This document shows, in pieces, positions 23,240 to 24,007 of a stretch of DNA of 24,007 nt (positions within the stretch are counted from its first letter, which is position 1; each line of letters starts with the position of its first letter). The notes beneath the pieces are model-generated. The model made no database searches, was not told the origin of the DNA, and worked only from the letters and a program-made list of their open reading frames with translations. Position numbers and translations under genes: made by a program. The DNA comes from an uncultured Succinatimonas sp. (GTDB lineage: Bacteria > Pseudomonadota > Gammaproteobacteria > Enterobacterales > Succinivibrionaceae). Where the stretch lies: positions 1-24,007 of the forward strand of contig NZ_CAJKVK010000025.1 of the NCBI RefSeq assembly GCF_905203285.1, given 5' to 3'.

Positions 23240-23857
23240 ATGTTAAATCTTCCTAATATACTTACCCTGTTGCGTGTGGTCATGATCCCTGTGTTCGTGG
23301 CTTTATTTTATTATCCGACCCCCAGATCCAATATGATTGCGGCATTTGTGTTCGTGCTCGCCGCGTTAACTGATTTGTTGGACGGCTATTTAGCAAGAAA
23401 GCTTAAGCAAACTACAAAATTCGGTGCCTTTTTAGATCCTGTCGCCGATAAAATCATGGTGTGCACGGCTTTAGTGTTAATCGTTGAATATTATTCAGTT
23501 CACGGTCGTGATTTTATAACTGATTTTAGTTTTAATCTTTTAATTTCGATTCCGGCAATCGTTATTATTTCTCGTGAAATTTTAGTTTCTGCTTTGCGCG
23601 AGTGGATGGCGGAAATAGGTAAGCGTGCCGTAGTGGCCGTGGGTAAAATCGGTAAATGGAAAACCACGATTCAAATGATCGCTATAGCAGGTCTTATCTG
23701 GCGCCATAACAATATAATGATTTATTTGGCAACCGCTTTATTAATTGTTGCTACCGTTTTAACTATTTGGTCGATGATCGTGTACTTAAAAGCCGGCATC
23801 AGCAATATGCTGGAGCCCATTGAACCTTCCAAACCTGCGATTTTACGTAATAAGTAA
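23240..23857 (+). CDS. pgsA: CDP-diacylglycerol-glycerol-3-phosphate 3-phosphatidyltransferase
   Basis: The 205-residue inner-membrane enzyme makes phosphatidylglycerol phosphate from CDP-diacylglycerol and glycerol 3-phosphate. The CDP-alcohol phosphotransferase signature is complete: D45, D48-G49, A52-R53, G62, D66 and D70. The N-terminus LNLPNILTLLRVVMIPVF is the hallmark start of PgsA, and REILVSALREWMAE and GKWKTTIQMIAI follow as in E. coli. About six membrane helices are expected. It is some 20 residues longer than E. coli PgsA (182), from a longer loop before residue 105 and a short C-terminal tail (EPIEPSKPAILRNK). AAGG lies 6 nt before the ATG. It has its own -10-like box and a strong terminator, so it is likely monocistronic. 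The uvrC neighbour seen in E. coli is absent. Confidence 0.95.
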   Translation: MLNLPNILTLLRVVMIPVFVALFYYPTPRSNMIAAFVFVLAALTDLLDGYLARKLKQTTKFGAFLDPVADKIMVCTALVLIVEYYSVHGRDFITDFSFNLLISIPAIVIISREILVSALREWMAEIGKRAVVAVGKIGKWKTTIQMIAIAGLIWRHNNIMIYLATALLIVATVLTIWSMIVYLKAGISNMLEPIEPSKPAILRNK

Positions 23858-23864
23858 AAATTTA

Positions 23865-23890
23865 GTGCTCTTTAAAAAACTAAAGAGCAC
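23865..23890. terminator. Intrinsic terminator after pgsA
   Basis: A perfect 10-bp stem (GTGCTCTTTA and TAAAGAGCAC) with a 6-nt loop is followed by CTTTCTTTTCC on the + strand. On the - strand ACTAAATTTTTAC follows, so it can also serve the convergent gene ending at 23918. Confidence 0.82.
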
Positions 23891-23917
23891 CTTTCTTTTC
23901 CTATAATTCATTTTTTC

Positions 23918-24007
23918 TCAGATGCACTTTACCGGTTTAGGAAGTCCCGCAAGTTTTGCTGCCGTTTTGGCAGCCCCGTCGGGAAACAGACGGGCAAGTG
24001 CTACAGA
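23918..24007 (-). CDS. C-terminal end of an unidentified protein
   Basis: The - strand is open from the window edge to a TGA at 23920-23918, giving 29 codons ending in LPKPVKCI. The segment is rich in Ala, Lys and Leu (for example GAAKTAAKLAGLPK), looks helical and ends in a short polar tail. The codon use is more GC-rich than the intergenic DNA, and it stops just before a bidirectional terminator, both of which fit a real gene convergent with pgsA. I do not recognise the family from this fragment. Confidence 0.55.
   Translation of the reverse strand, partial: SVALARLFPDGAAKTAAKLAGLPKPVKCI

Noticed and set aside
1..24007. CRISPR arrays, tRNA or rRNA genes, insertion sequences, prophage genes and attachment sites
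   Set aside because: No regularly spaced repeats, no tRNA-like folds, no transposase or integrase reading frames and no terminal inverted repeats were seen in the intergenic regions or around the AAA-ATPase gene.

Overview
The window looks like chromosomal DNA from an AT-rich, probably anaerobic or fermentative gammaproteobacterium. Three things suggest this: a fused aspartokinase I/homoserine dehydrogenase I of 820 residues, the length of the Escherichia coli protein, followed by thrB and thrC; enterobacterial-type PfkA and TpiA; and a very large oxygen-sensitive 2-hydroxyacyl-CoA dehydratase activase-like protein plus an AAA-ATPase/PD-(D/E)XK protein of a kind common in gut anaerobes. A Succinivibrionaceae-like host is my best guess. 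It is an inference, not read directly from the sequence.

Region 1 (1-8241) is an accessory catabolic locus made of two convergent gene groups. On the + strand lie the end of a TRAP transporter small subunit (dctQ-like), the large subunit (dctM-like), then an unusual trio: a short-chain dehydrogenase, a fumarate-reductase-like flavoprotein, and a second short-chain dehydrogenase paralogous to the first. On the - strand an operon reads Gfo/Idh/MocA oxidoreductase, TIM-barrel sugar isomerase/epimerase, FCD-type GntR regulator. The two groups meet at a bidirectional terminator. The simplest reading is uptake of a carboxylated or polyhydroxylated compound, stepwise oxidation or epimerisation, and a flavin-dependent redox step, all under the GntR protein. 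The substrate cannot be told from sequence. This is the best candidate for an undescribed pathway in the window.

Region 2 (8242-14476) holds a lone AAA-ATPase with a C-terminal PD-(D/E)XK nuclease-like domain (+) and, converging on it, a 1424-residue protein with two fused ASKHA activase domains, a Cys cluster and DUF2229/HgdB-like regions (-). A 576-base AT-rich gap follows, with several inverted repeats.

Region 3 (15053-18395) is central metabolism on the - strand: galM (own terminator), then tpiA-pfkA as a probable two-gene operon. A 428-base divergent intergenic region separates tpiA from the thr operon. It carries a tpiA promoter, a LacI/GalR-type operator and a thrA promoter.

Region 4 (18396-24007) is thrABC in tight arrangement (4-nt gap, then a 1-nt overlap) with no visible thrL-type attenuator, a long palindromic terminator, pgsA with its own promoter and terminator, and the last 29 codons of an unidentified convergent gene.

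No rRNA, tRNA, CRISPR array, insertion sequence or prophage gene was recognised.
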